Assembly (NCBI GenBank): GCA_028829895.1
Contig: CM054180.1
Location: 90,335,135-90,399,134, forward strand
Length of the DNA: 64,000 nucleotides
Direction of reading: 5' to 3'
Source: Sinotaia quadrata
Taxonomy: Eukaryota; Mollusca; Gastropoda; Architaenioglossa; Viviparidae
A model generated the notes under the pieces. That model ran no database searches. It was not told the DNA's origin and saw only the letters and a program-made list of their open reading frames with translations. This document shows positions 55,501 through 58,694 of the stretch, piece after piece. The position numbers and the translations under genes are program-made. Within the stretch, counting starts at the first letter, position 1; each line of letters begins with the position of its first letter.

Positions 55501-58500
55501 ATGATTGGGTATTTACCCTAAACTGTTTACAAACATTTAATTTAATGTGAAATAATTTGAGTGTTGATATTTGCGGTCATCACCACTCTTTATTGTATAC
55601 TATTTGGTAGGATCATTGTGATCTTCACCATTAGATATAATATTATTGAATTTGTTTATCATTTTACTTTATTTTTATCATATCCATTGTTCTTTCTTTC
55701 TTCTATTTTTTCTTCCCCTATCCCATGAATGTTGCCGAGTGGATGTTTTTCTGAATGAATGACTAACACCGTACGAGAGAGTTAGCCCCCAATTTATTAG
55801 AATAAATTTCTTCTTTTTACTCTTCAACAAGAGTTGGATTTTTTCTCTCTCTCTGTTGTGCAAGTGCATTGGTGTGGTTGTTTGTTTGTTCGTTCCGTTC
55901 GTCCCTCACAATACATTCATCCCGCATTCATACATACACGCTTTCACACTTTACCCCACATGCAGAATAAATATATTTCCCCACAAGAACATCGTTGGTA
56001 TCTGTATGTGAGAGTGATTTATTTTTAACAACTTAAGTCATTCGGTGTGGTCTCAGCAAGTCGCGGTATCTGACCTGACCCCCCCCCCCTTTGACCGAGA
56101 AGGAAAGAGGCCAGCGACAGTCAGCAACAACAACAACATTAACGACGACCTGCAACAAATAGCAATTCAAAAATATTTGGACAACAAAAATATTACTACA
56201 TGTATATAATCAATATAATATACCTATTCAGCTGATACAAACTTTTAACCAAAATAAAAGACAGAAAAAAGACAACTATCAAAGAAGGGCACAAGCCAAC
56301 CACAGCAATAATCAAACACTCACCCGCAAACTGCCCAAATCAGATAATTTTCCACCTCCATTTAATGACTTTAACCAATTGCACTGCAGAAATAATACCT
56401 GGTGGGAAAAAAAATAGTTTACTGAAAATAAAAGAAGTCAATTTTTCCAATTACCAAGTTTTCATAAAACAAACAAATAATGTAGTACACAAAAAAACTC
56501 CCTTATAATGCAAGATTTTATCAGTTGTGCATTGTACCTGATAAACTCCACTACAATCATGCATTTGTATATTAGCCAAATGTTTCAAAGCACATGTTTG
56601 ACTGTATGAGGCAAATGTGCTATGAATAACATGTATGGTGAATATAAATTATAATAGCATTTGGAAAATGACACCATTTTCATTATACAATAGTTAGTGA
56701 TTGTTATAGCAAATATTAAGACTTTGTTAGATTAAAGAAAATGATATAAATAGTGTGCCCTGAACTTGATAAAAACCAGTTCTCCATATTCTGTACAATA
56801 ATAAAAAGATTGCAAACATCTTATTGTTTAAATTATTTTATGTAAAATAAGAATGACAAGTTTCAATGTTCAATTCTGCAAAATAAGGAATTGATCCGGA
56901 ATAATATGCTCTGAAAGATTGAACTGAATGATACCATAGCACTGTTGTAGCATAATACAGGGTGGCCCAAAAGTAGGTTTAGAGTTATTAAACTACCTTT
57001 TATATGGACAAGCTTAATGTTGAAGGAGGACATTTTGAGCATCTGAGAGATTAAATTGTTTATGTTTATGTTTATGTTAACAGGTATAACGAATTTCCCA
57101 CTGCAATTGTGTCGAATTTTCAAATAAATAGTCTACATGTTAACTGTAAACCTACTTTTGGGCCACCCTGTATACATACAGTGCACTGACTCAGAATAAT
57201 ACAGGTTTATTTTCATGTCCATCTTTCAAAGCTTATAAACCAGTCAGGACATTTATTTTGACATTAATTATTAATGATCATAAAAACACAGACTGATTTA
57301 GGGGGTCTTTGATTTTAAATTTTGTTTAGAACAGTTTTGTGTACTCCTATTCAAAGTTTCAAGTTAATTAGCTATTGGCATTTTTATTTTTTATTTTTTA
57401 TTTTTTGATGTGCTGCATATATTATCTTCCTCTCGTCCATCAACTTTTAAATTTGTCATTTTCTTTTGGTTGTCTTTATTCTGAAACATGACAAGTGCAG
57501 TACACCATTAAAATATTTTCAGACTGTTGGTATAATGTGATTCTGTACCCCTGAAAGCTTTTATATATAGTATACACAGCCACACCATGTGTATGAATGC
57601 ATTTGTGTGTTTTGATATCTTTAAAAAGCATGAAGGAATTCATCATACAAAAAAGTGTCCTTTATAAACACCTTCCTTAATCAAGTTTAGGAACTATCTA
57701 TTTGTTATGAATGCATGGAAGGAGGAGGGAGTTTGATATTACAGAGGATTAAGACCCAGTAGCATATATCAGAGATGGACATATGAATATGTATAATGAT
57801 GTATAAGTTTATCAAGTGCTTGAATCTATATTTGAGAAAACTAGAAAAAATTACTTCTCATATACTTTCTTGTATGGTAATAATCTCTAATAGTCATGGT
57901 TTGTTATGAACATGTAAATAAAAAGAGAATCCCACCATATGTGAAAAAAAGTTCAACTCATGAAAATGCATGTGAGCTATTAACTACTGATGTGAAAATG
58001 CTCCCTGTTATTTCAGTGAGTGAGTGATCTTTAAACATTATCATAATTATTAGAAGTTTCTTAAGCAATAACATTTTTAAAATTTATATTTCAATTTTTG
58101 TTTCAATTTTCTGTTAATGTTTAAAAAATATACAGTTTGTGCTTTATTCCTTTCGTCATTTAATCTTCAGTGTTTCTGGTTTTTGTAAAATTAAAAAGCA
58201 TATTTATTAAAAAAAACACCACCTCTTTAACCAACTAGACATTCTCTGACTCATTTCAAAGCCTGCACTATCCTCTTTCCCATCTTCTCTGAATGGTATA
58301 TTAGTAAAAACAATTTGAAAACAAACCAAACTTTAAAAAGTCCCAATATGATACAGTTTCTTCTTTATATAACTTGAGGAAAGCATACAACTTTTACAAG
58401 TTATTACTTGAACTTACAACTACAATAATATGCCATGGAAAACCAAACTTTCTTTTCTACTAAAATTCTTTTTAAGATACCCAACACACCTTGAAACTAA

Positions 58501-58694
58501 TGCAATAGTGCTATTGAATACAAAACCTTAGATTAACTTAGGCTTTTCCCCCACATTGGCAAATAATCATAATTTTTAATAAATCACTATTTTATAATGA
58601 TTATACTTAATTAAAATAATTAGTGTATCACTTTTACTAAAAAACTTACTTCTTTTTGAAGAACTTTACAAACTGCATAAACACCAGGAGGAAC
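2107..58694 (-). CDS. LRSAM1: LRSAM1-like E3 ubiquitin ligase gene, partial (11 exons seen)
   Basis: Joined exons in transcript order are 58650-58694, 56324-56398, 53733-53801, 53446-53530, 44005-44169, 39230-39277, 36159-36283, 33482-33511, 29382-29504, 15263-15350 and 2107-2177, all on the minus strand with GT-AG borders. The peptide starts with a KVLQK segment and runs through LRRs (VLDLHNNDLQILPDDI, NLANNRLENLPENIGNL, LDISDNEITMLP). It then has the family segments ICKNGVEAIMKFLC and ENGLQYQPPAAFLL, followed by a Glu/Gln/Lys-rich coiled coil. This order matches animal LRSAM1 (723 residues in human), a RING E3 ligase that acts on TSG101 and in endosomal sorting and antibacterial autophagy. 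Only about 308 codons are here. The N-terminal exon(s) upstream of 58.7 kb were not found. The distal coiled coil, SAM and RING lie beyond the left edge. Phases agree throughout except between the last two exons, so one exon at least is missing there. The family call rests on recognition, not on an alignment. Confidence 0.9.
2280..2745 (+). pseudogene. Gypsy-type gag relic
   Basis: Read with one internal stop, this encodes a charged helix (EIAFAQLEDNDLGLNQLKI) followed by KFNFCSFNRKEENIEDYVLS and FEQCAVRLGLP. The charged helix and 'F...EDxxDYLxxFE' pattern is typical of gag-like proteins of arthropod and mollusc Gypsy elements. No protease or reverse transcriptase follows. The LTR-like sequence begins right after it, so the internal region is mostly deleted. 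Confidence 0.6.
2785..3131 (+). mobile_element. LTR family B, 3' fragment
   Basis: It aligns by eye with 21,000-21,367 and with the reverse complement of 62,635-62,990. Shared blocks are 'gagcaaccagtctgt', 'cagggtct' and the end 'cgtaaca'. Only the last 350 bp of a roughly 1.66-kb LTR are present. Confidence 0.7.
3708..4373 (+). mobile_element. LTR family A, copy 2
   Basis: It begins TGTGGTGGAATAAATTTG and ends near 'aggtaaca'. It matches copy 3 along its length, including 'ccagttccaactgga' and the 'gggctaacaaa' polyadenylation-like region. The exact 3' end is uncertain. 4374-4860 may be element leader, but I cannot confirm that. Confidence 0.65.
5124..5245. repeat. 55-bp direct repeat, two copies
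   Basis: The two copies (5124-5178, 5191-5245) begin aactgaat and end agtca. They differ at a few positions and are separated by 12 bp. Confidence 0.85.
6253..6282. repeat. (TA)n microsatellite
   Basis: An uninterrupted TA dinucleotide run of about 30 bp. Confidence 0.95.
9390..11440 (-). mobile_element. TIR element with conserved uncharacterised protein
   Basis: Two imperfect inverted repeats of about 90 bp bound the element. The left one (about 9400-9485) reads 'gtctaagattttt...gaaaatgacatc...aaatcaggtca'. The right one (about 11345-11430) is its reverse complement with scattered changes. Between them on the minus strand lies one broken protein gene (9789-11095). The outer ends are unclear and I could not fix a target-site duplication. 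The long inverted termini and repeat-like character of the protein indicate a DNA transposon, but I cannot place it in a named superfamily. Confidence 0.65.
9789..11095 (-). pseudogene. conserved uncharacterised protein of the TIR element
   Basis: On the minus strand the pieces read KYPDLESARRPVAHCNEIPV, an acidic EEYEEEELVVLDDD stretch, PEDWRLFIDSSKRSLKCVLL, YDQHGWLLCVDLKMVNFLLG, MWDSRDKAQHY, FPPLHIKLDLIKQFTKALD, IHYLFSHMDRFPENLG and SDEQGERFHQDM, ending ADYCW. I know near-identical uncharacterised proteins as a multi-copy family in many arthropod and other invertebrate genomes, but I do not know an assigned function. Asp and His residues in FIDSS, DLK, HYLFSHMD and DEQGERFHQD could form a nuclease-type site; that is inference. 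Frameshifts near 10,680 and 10,062 and an in-frame stop after LLGQQS make this copy dead. Confidence 0.7.
11441..11973. other. intron, nothing recognised
   Basis: AT-rich sequence with no gene or repeat that I can identify. The short plus-strand ORF at 11869 has no recognisable features. Confidence 0.5.
11974..12043. repeat. 70-bp direct repeat, left copy
   Basis: It begins tatatactatggttatg and ends cataacatta. The right copy begins exactly at the end of the LTR at 14178. Confidence 0.85.
12052..14177 (-). mobile_element. long LTR (solo), family C
   Basis: On the minus strand the element starts TGTGACGG and ends CCTTGCCACA, as LTRs do. It is about 2.1 kb, clearly richer in G+C than the flanks, and has no long ORF. 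No 5-bp target duplication is present. Instead a direct repeat of about 70 bp lies on each side (11974-12043 and 14178-14246). Confidence 0.6.
14178..14246. repeat. 70-bp direct repeat, right copy
   Basis: It begins tatatactattgttata and ends cataacatta. It has a handful of substitutions and one deleted base relative to the left copy. Confidence 0.85.
14247..15262. other. intron, nothing recognised
   Basis: AT-rich intron left of the exon at 15263. I searched by eye for the missing LRSAM1 exon here and found none. Confidence 0.5.
15263..15350 (-). CDS. LRSAM1: LRSAM1 exon, coiled coil
   Basis: The 88-nt exon begins in phase 0 with DQIRIDQELSAISNKKEHER, continues to KFLEVFNN, and leaves one base. 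The acceptor is ccccag and the donor is gtgagt. The outgoing phase does not fit the next exon that I can see. Confidence 0.88.
15351..16540. other. intron, nothing recognised
   Basis: AT-rich intron between the exon at 15263-15350 and the hAT relic. No coding or repeat signature was seen. Confidence 0.5.
16545..17495 (-). pseudogene. hAT transposase relic (ZMYM1-like)
   Basis: Minus-strand pieces in several frames include a basic start (SDGYKRKHETGFEKRKKKNE) and EWEITADLISYYAENIPHNL. They end with the hAT C-terminal signature LSIEKDLMWEMTFEDVICDF and then ANAKS (first part with frameshifts). This order is that of zinc-finger MYM-type 1-like hAT transposases. Most of the central catalytic region is missing and stops are frequent, so it is a deleted relic. 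Confidence 0.65.
17780..18985 (-). mobile_element. GT-rich repeat family, copy 1
   Basis: It shares long blocks with 22,660-23,900: 'tccattggaatgcatgaaggcagg', 'ccagtaaaggtg', 'cagctgaat' and runs of gttgtt. On the minus strand it reads as Asn/Thr/Lys-rich low-complexity peptide (NNNN, TTTT), like ORF1 of some LINEs. That assignment is a guess. The plus-strand hydrophobic ORFs are composition artefacts. Confidence 0.5.
18994..22471. mobile_element. outer solo LTR (interrupted), family D
   Basis: The termini are TGTCACAGGAAACG and TCGGTGTTTTGTGACA. They are flanked by a perfect 5-bp duplication ATGTA (18989-18993 and 22472-22476). A second LTR with its own duplication sits inside (19706-21367). 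Removing it and one duplication copy leaves about 1.8 kb, similar in size to the LTR at 54.4 kb. The orientation is not established. Confidence 0.75.
19706..21367 (+). mobile_element. nested solo LTR, family B
   Basis: It starts TGTCACAGTCTG, ends ACGTAACA and is flanked by a perfect 5-bp duplication CTGAG (19701-19705 and 21368-21372). Its 3' part matches family B copies at 2785-3131 and 62,635 onward. It contains a short repeated 'gacatcttcgtc' block (20,588-20,650). It is 1,662 bp long with no internal coding region left. Confidence 0.85.
22660..23900 (-). mobile_element. GT-rich repeat family, copy 2
   Basis: This is the second copy of the 17.8-kb repeat. The minus strand shows Thr/Lys/Gln-rich peptide (QTTTKAEVKKKHHKISS). 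Coding status and family are unknown. Confidence 0.5.
23901..24319. other. unassigned between repeats
   Basis: No gene seen. The sequence is moderately G+C-rich and probably repetitive, but I have no second copy to prove it. Confidence 0.35.
24320..25014 (-). pseudogene. piggyBac (PGBD4-like) transposase relic, copy 2
   Basis: The reverse complement is a diverged copy of 47,590-48,630. Shared blocks include 'tatggaagat.t.ctcaaga', 'gt(a/g)gc(c/t)(a/g)ttctgtcaacct', 'actggattcagtg' and a terminal Cys-rich segment ending CNINLC. PiggyBac proteins end in such a cysteine-rich domain. It has many frameshifts. It contains only one copy of the segment that is repeated six times at 47.7-48.1 kb. The long plus-strand ORF at 24505-25014 is only the antisense of this relic. 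Confidence 0.7.
25258..27300 (+). pseudogene. LINE (non-LTR retrotransposon) reverse transcriptase relic
   Basis: Broken pieces follow the order of a Jockey/CR1-like reverse transcriptase. FQDKAKAYDMFWHTCLLNKL resembles the RT segment F.D..KAYD.VWH. FLKERKIVVKVVNDTAEYQ and TLENDIP come before a CSVISPL motif. LGVVFQ-type and ARSLKAAFGIPL-type segments of the thumb region follow. A later GRHPLTDRWEKH-like stretch could be the C-terminal domain. The active-site Y-x-DD segment is not clearly visible. Stops and frameshifts are frequent throughout. Confidence 0.7.
26281..26334. repeat. 27-bp tandem duplication in LINE relic
   Basis: Two adjacent copies of 'tcaaaatttttctcagttca' plus seven bases. 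The duplication is a multiple of three and is included in a short open frame. Confidence 0.9.
27410..27475 (+). mobile_element. second fragment of the LINE RT domain
   Basis: These 66 bp repeat 25542-25607 with three differences. The peptide is again VNDTAEYQTLENGIP-like, here closer to the family consensus. It lies after an (AAT)n run at 27,379-27,402. Confidence 0.85.
27480..29381 (+). other. CA-rich, probably repeat-derived sequence
   Basis: From about 28,020 to 29,140 the plus strand is rich in Thr/Asn/Lys codons and has short open frames broken by stops. It may be ORF1-like material of a LINE, but I recognise no domain and have not matched it to another copy here. Confidence 0.35.
29382..29504 (-). 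CDS. LRSAM1: LRSAM1 exon, coiled coil
   Basis: The 123-nt phase-0 exon encodes LKKRMEAQALEKQLELEQHL, then a Thr/Ala-rich turn, and ends HLLSIITQ. The composition is that of a coiled coil and resembles the human EKLEFERRLELGQRE region. The acceptor is attgcag and the donor is gtatga. Confidence 0.9.
29505..31559. other. intron, AT-rich, nothing recognised
   Basis: No gene or second copy of any repeat was identified. It is low-complexity AT-rich sequence. Confidence 0.5.
31560..33370 (-). mobile_element. THAP-domain TIR element, copy 1
   Basis: The reverse complement follows 39,445-43,110 block by block: the terminal 'caagtgaaatggaatctagg', a non-coding leader, the THAP start MVKYCSAYGCTNSG (ATG at 33,075), then AT-rich internal sequence. 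The distal end is lost near 31,560. It lacks the two insertions present in copy 2. Confidence 0.75.
32880..33075 (-). pseudogene. THAP zinc-finger fragment, copy 1
   Basis: It encodes MVKYCSAYGCTNSG, the first C-x4-C part of a C2CH THAP DNA-binding finger. The continuation is degraded and has several frameshifts, with recognisable 'acagcacagat' and 'gtagtgagcaattcc' remnants of the later CSEHF-type motif. Confidence 0.65.
33482..33511 (-). CDS. LRSAM1: LRSAM1 micro-exon, coiled coil
   Basis: The 30-nt exon encodes ESIEQYQQVM after acceptor atttttcag. It is in frame with both neighbours and continues the charged helix. Two donors are possible: gtaatc after VM (exon 33482-33511) or gtcatg six bases earlier (exon 33488-33511). 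Both keep the frame, so the VM dipeptide is uncertain. Confidence 0.75.
33512..34593. other. intron, nothing recognised
   Basis: AT-rich. The minus-strand ORF at 33875-34276 is hydrophobic and composition-driven, with no family features. Confidence 0.5.
34602..35010. mobile_element. non-autonomous hAT MITE
   Basis: The termini are CAGAGGTGGGCAAACTT and AGTTTGCCTGCCCCTG, imperfect inverted repeats of hAT type. The flanks carry an 8-bp duplication with one mismatch (CTCTAAAT at 34594-34601, GTCTAAAT at 35011-35018). It is 409 bp long with no transposase. Confidence 0.88.
35011..35570. other. intron, nothing recognised
   Basis: No coding or repeat signal seen. Confidence 0.5.
35571..35735. repeat. 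short tandem repeat, about 40-bp unit
   Basis: Four units begin 'cagctataaata', spaced 39, 41 and 37 bp apart. Alternate units share 'tatctgatcttactcatat', so the array may have grown as a two-unit block. It ends in a short (TA)n. Confidence 0.85.
36159..36283 (-). CDS. LRSAM1: LRSAM1 exon, start of coiled coil
   Basis: The 125-nt exon begins in phase 1, encodes ENGLQYQPPAAFLLAVMEPP and a Ser-rich stretch, and ends with IKTLQEEMRLK in phase 0. It matches the human ESGLEYYPPSQYLL region that follows the LRRs. The acceptor is gctttcag and the donor is gtaggt. Confidence 0.92.
36290..39225. other. intron, nothing recognised
   Basis: AT-rich intron between two LRSAM1 exons. The 37,480-37,620 and 37,900-38,020 parts are slightly more complex but match nothing here. 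Confidence 0.5.
39230..39277 (-). CDS. LRSAM1: LRSAM1 exon, post-LRR segment
   Basis: The 48-nt exon, phase 1 to phase 1, encodes DICKNGVEAIMKFLCA. It fits the human EVCGAGTAAILQFLCK segment and splices in frame to both neighbours. The donor is gtaagt. It is too short to appear in a simple ORF search. Confidence 0.9.
39739..40759 (+). pseudogene. THAP zinc-finger gene split by an insertion
   Basis: MVKYCTAFGCTNSG at 39739-39780 is the CxxxxC half of a THAP finger. After the inserted 39781-40515 segment come IVKKWITKLKRKLS and, after a frameshift, VVCSEHFEEEDCEMQ, the second half. The tail ends FKEPKVRLNQLKSVLL and a stop. THAP domains are DNA-binding C2CH fingers found in transposases and host regulators. 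The insertion and frameshift make it non-functional. Confidence 0.75.
39781..40515. mobile_element. insertion in the THAP element, GGTACC-rich ends
   Basis: It is absent from copy 1 at the matching place. The ends carry inverted 'cctgggtgcccgggtacc' and 'gacgggtacccagg' motifs plus a hAT-like 'gacagccct' right edge. The middle is a mixture of G+C-rich and AT-rich sequence with no transposase. The family is unknown. Confidence 0.6.
41780..41821. repeat. (CA)n microsatellite
   Basis: A CA run with one interruption (ta). Confidence 0.95.
42100..42885 (-). mobile_element. hAT element inserted in THAP copy 2
   Basis: The ends GGGGTCTCCAACTTTT and AGTTTGGAGACCCC are hAT-type inverted repeats. The flanks are the perfect 8-bp duplication ATAGATCA (42092-42099, 42886-42893). 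The minus strand holds a transposase remnant. The paralogous copy at 31.7 kb has the unfilled site (tatagatcgttaatg in reverse complement). Confidence 0.88.
42385..42588 (-). pseudogene. hAT transposase C-terminal fragment
   Basis: The minus-strand peptide has FLPKEDFPNFKTFASRYLSI followed by FGTTYLCEQTFSRMK, the hAT dimerisation motif. Only this C-terminal segment is open. It is a different family from the relic at 0.7-1.9 kb (EDFPNFKTFA rather than RTFAKKMLSL). Confidence 0.85.
43391..43880. other. intron, nothing recognised
   Basis: AT-rich sequence between the THAP element and the CA microsatellite. Confidence 0.5.
43871..43936. repeat. (TC)n(CA)n microsatellite
   Basis: A TC run changes into an interrupted CA run, about 70 bp upstream (plus sense) of the donor of the 44005-44169 exon. 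Confidence 0.95.
44005..44169 (-). CDS. LRSAM1: LRSAM1 exon, two leucine-rich repeats
   Basis: The 165-nt exon is phase 1 at both ends. It encodes GNKLKLLPKGLCSLPVL, then the LRR RMLDISDNEITMLPQQI, then HTLETLLLDGIKFQYPPS. The last part matches the capping segment (LDASAMVYPP-type) after the human LRRs. The acceptor is aaattcag and the donor is gtaggt. Confidence 0.93.
44170..46497. other. intron, nothing recognised
   Basis: AT-rich intron with no coding signal. The plus-strand ORFs at 44942 and 45490 lack any domain feature. Confidence 0.5.
46498..46552. repeat. (CA)n microsatellite
   Basis: An uninterrupted CA run of about 55 bp. Confidence 0.97.
46590..48640 (+). pseudogene. piggyBac (PGBD4-like) transposase relic, copy 1
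   Basis: Frame-broken pieces follow piggyBac order. VTKFVATFLHGHHLAIDKSL carries the first catalytic Asp context (LAxDxS). VYLQYIPTKPVKCIILVDAL is the xRQYMPxKPxK motif. SYFFNNLFTSPKFMEDVL is the xYFDNFFTS motif with Asp changed to Asn. VAILSTFSDPTSM follows the minisatellite. The C-terminal cysteine-rich part ends ILGCTQCNINLCKKYH. PiggyBac enzymes cut and paste at TTAA sites. The lost Asp, stops and frameshifts show this copy is dead. A second relic lies at 24.3-25.0 kb. Confidence 0.85.
47699..48089 (+). repeat. 65-bp minisatellite inside piggyBac coding sequence
   Basis: There are six units of 64-65 bp, with 'ctatgaaaaagag' at 47711, 47775, 47840, 47905, 47970 and 48035. Units differ mainly by 'aaatctatg' or 'aaaactatg', and the last four alternate. 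One frame of a unit reads KKRNSNLTTVVW, stop, DKQ, which fits the piggyBac segment just before the VAILST motif. Confidence 0.92.
48841..49285 (+). repeat. 40-bp minisatellite
   Basis: About eleven units of 'caaagtctttactttcttgg' plus 'tctcatagttttatcacaca'. The first five are nearly identical and later ones diverge, with one about 6 bp short. The last unit merges into the 49.25-kb repeat, which contains the same motif in single copy. Confidence 0.93.
49250..49682 (-). repeat. inverted duplication arm 1 (blocks A' and B')
   Basis: Block A' (about 49250-49523) is the reverse complement of 50815-51090. Block B' (about 49546-49682) is the reverse complement of 51090-51224. Identity by eye is high. 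The reverse complement of this arm gives the order B-A, whereas arm 2 has A-B. Confidence 0.85.
49725..50446 (-). mobile_element. LTR family A, copy 3
   Basis: On the minus strand it begins TGTGGTGGAGTAAATTTG and ends near 'cctggttta'. It has the 'ggctaataaata' polyadenylation-like block shared with copies at 0.2-0.7 and 3.7-4.4 kb. It lies between the two arms of the inverted duplication. Confidence 0.7.
50815..51224 (+). repeat. inverted duplication arm 2 (blocks A and B)
   Basis: It matches arm 1 in inverted orientation but with the two blocks in the other order. Block A ends with a single copy of the motif that forms the 40-bp minisatellite at 48.8 kb. Confidence 0.85.
51225..52193. other. 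intron, nothing recognised
   Basis: AT-rich sequence without coding or repeat signal. Confidence 0.5.
52194..52255. repeat. perfect 28-bp inverted repeat, 6-nt loop
   Basis: The left arm (52194-52221) and right arm (52228-52255) are perfect reverse complements around the loop ctctaa. The core of each arm is 'aagtgagattatactt' or its complement. No TSD, coding sequence or larger repeat explains it. Confidence 0.97.
52256..53445. other. intron, nothing recognised
   Basis: AT-rich intron up to the LRR exon. Short ORFs around 52,400-52,700 have no family features. Confidence 0.5.
53446..53530 (-). CDS. LRSAM1: LRSAM1 exon, leucine-rich repeat
   Basis: The 85-nt exon encodes ILNLANNRLENLPENI, then GNLRNLQTLNVK, and leaves one base (phase 1). 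The acceptor is tgtttcag and the donor is gtattt. A short gacagacagaca run lies in the intron just past the donor. Confidence 0.93.
53733..53801 (-). CDS. LRSAM1: LRSAM1 exon, leucine-rich repeat
   Basis: The 69-nt exon is exactly one 23-residue LRR unit: VLDLHNNDLQILPDDI followed by CHLERLQ. It is phase 0 at both ends, with acceptor tttacag and donor gtgagc. Confidence 0.93.
54376..56157 (+). mobile_element. solo LTR, family E
   Basis: The termini are TGTCACGGAAAAAGG and ACCTGCAACA, flanked by the perfect 5-bp duplication AATAG (54371-54375, 56158-56162). It is 1,782 bp and richer in G+C than the intron. It contains an (aataaa)-type signal near 55,800 and 55,966. Two related segments of about 27 bp (near 54,500 and 55,281: 'caagcgtga') hint at internal duplication. 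Short ORFs inside are not recognisable proteins. Orientation is inferred from the polyadenylation-like signals. Confidence 0.85.
56324..56398 (-). CDS. LRSAM1: LRSAM1 exon, first LRR strand
   Basis: The 75-nt phase-0 exon encodes VLFLQCNWLKSLNGGG and continues to GSLR. The acceptor ends cccaccag and the donor is gtgagt. The first codons look like a splice acceptor themselves (gtattatttctgcag). The peptide VLFLQCNWLKSL continues KVLQKE directly, which supports the upstream acceptor. Confidence 0.88.
56958..57170. mobile_element. mariner-type MITE
   Basis: Perfect 24-bp terminal inverted repeats begin CAGGGTGGCCCAAAAGTAGG at each end. They are bounded by TA on both sides (56956-56957, 57171-57172), as Tc1/mariner insertions are. 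It is 213 bp long with no transposase. Confidence 0.92.
57173..58649. other. intron, nothing recognised
   Basis: AT-rich intron between the MITE and the first visible exon. Confidence 0.5.
58650..58694 (-). CDS. LRSAM1: LRSAM1 exon, pre-LRR segment
   Basis: The 45-nt exon encodes VPPGVYAVCKVLQKE in phase 0. It lies between an acceptor ending ctgcag and a donor gtaagt. It matches the human segment that ends in KVLQK just before the first LRR. The preceding exon, carrying the start codon, was not found in the 5.3 kb to the right. Confidence 0.88.
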
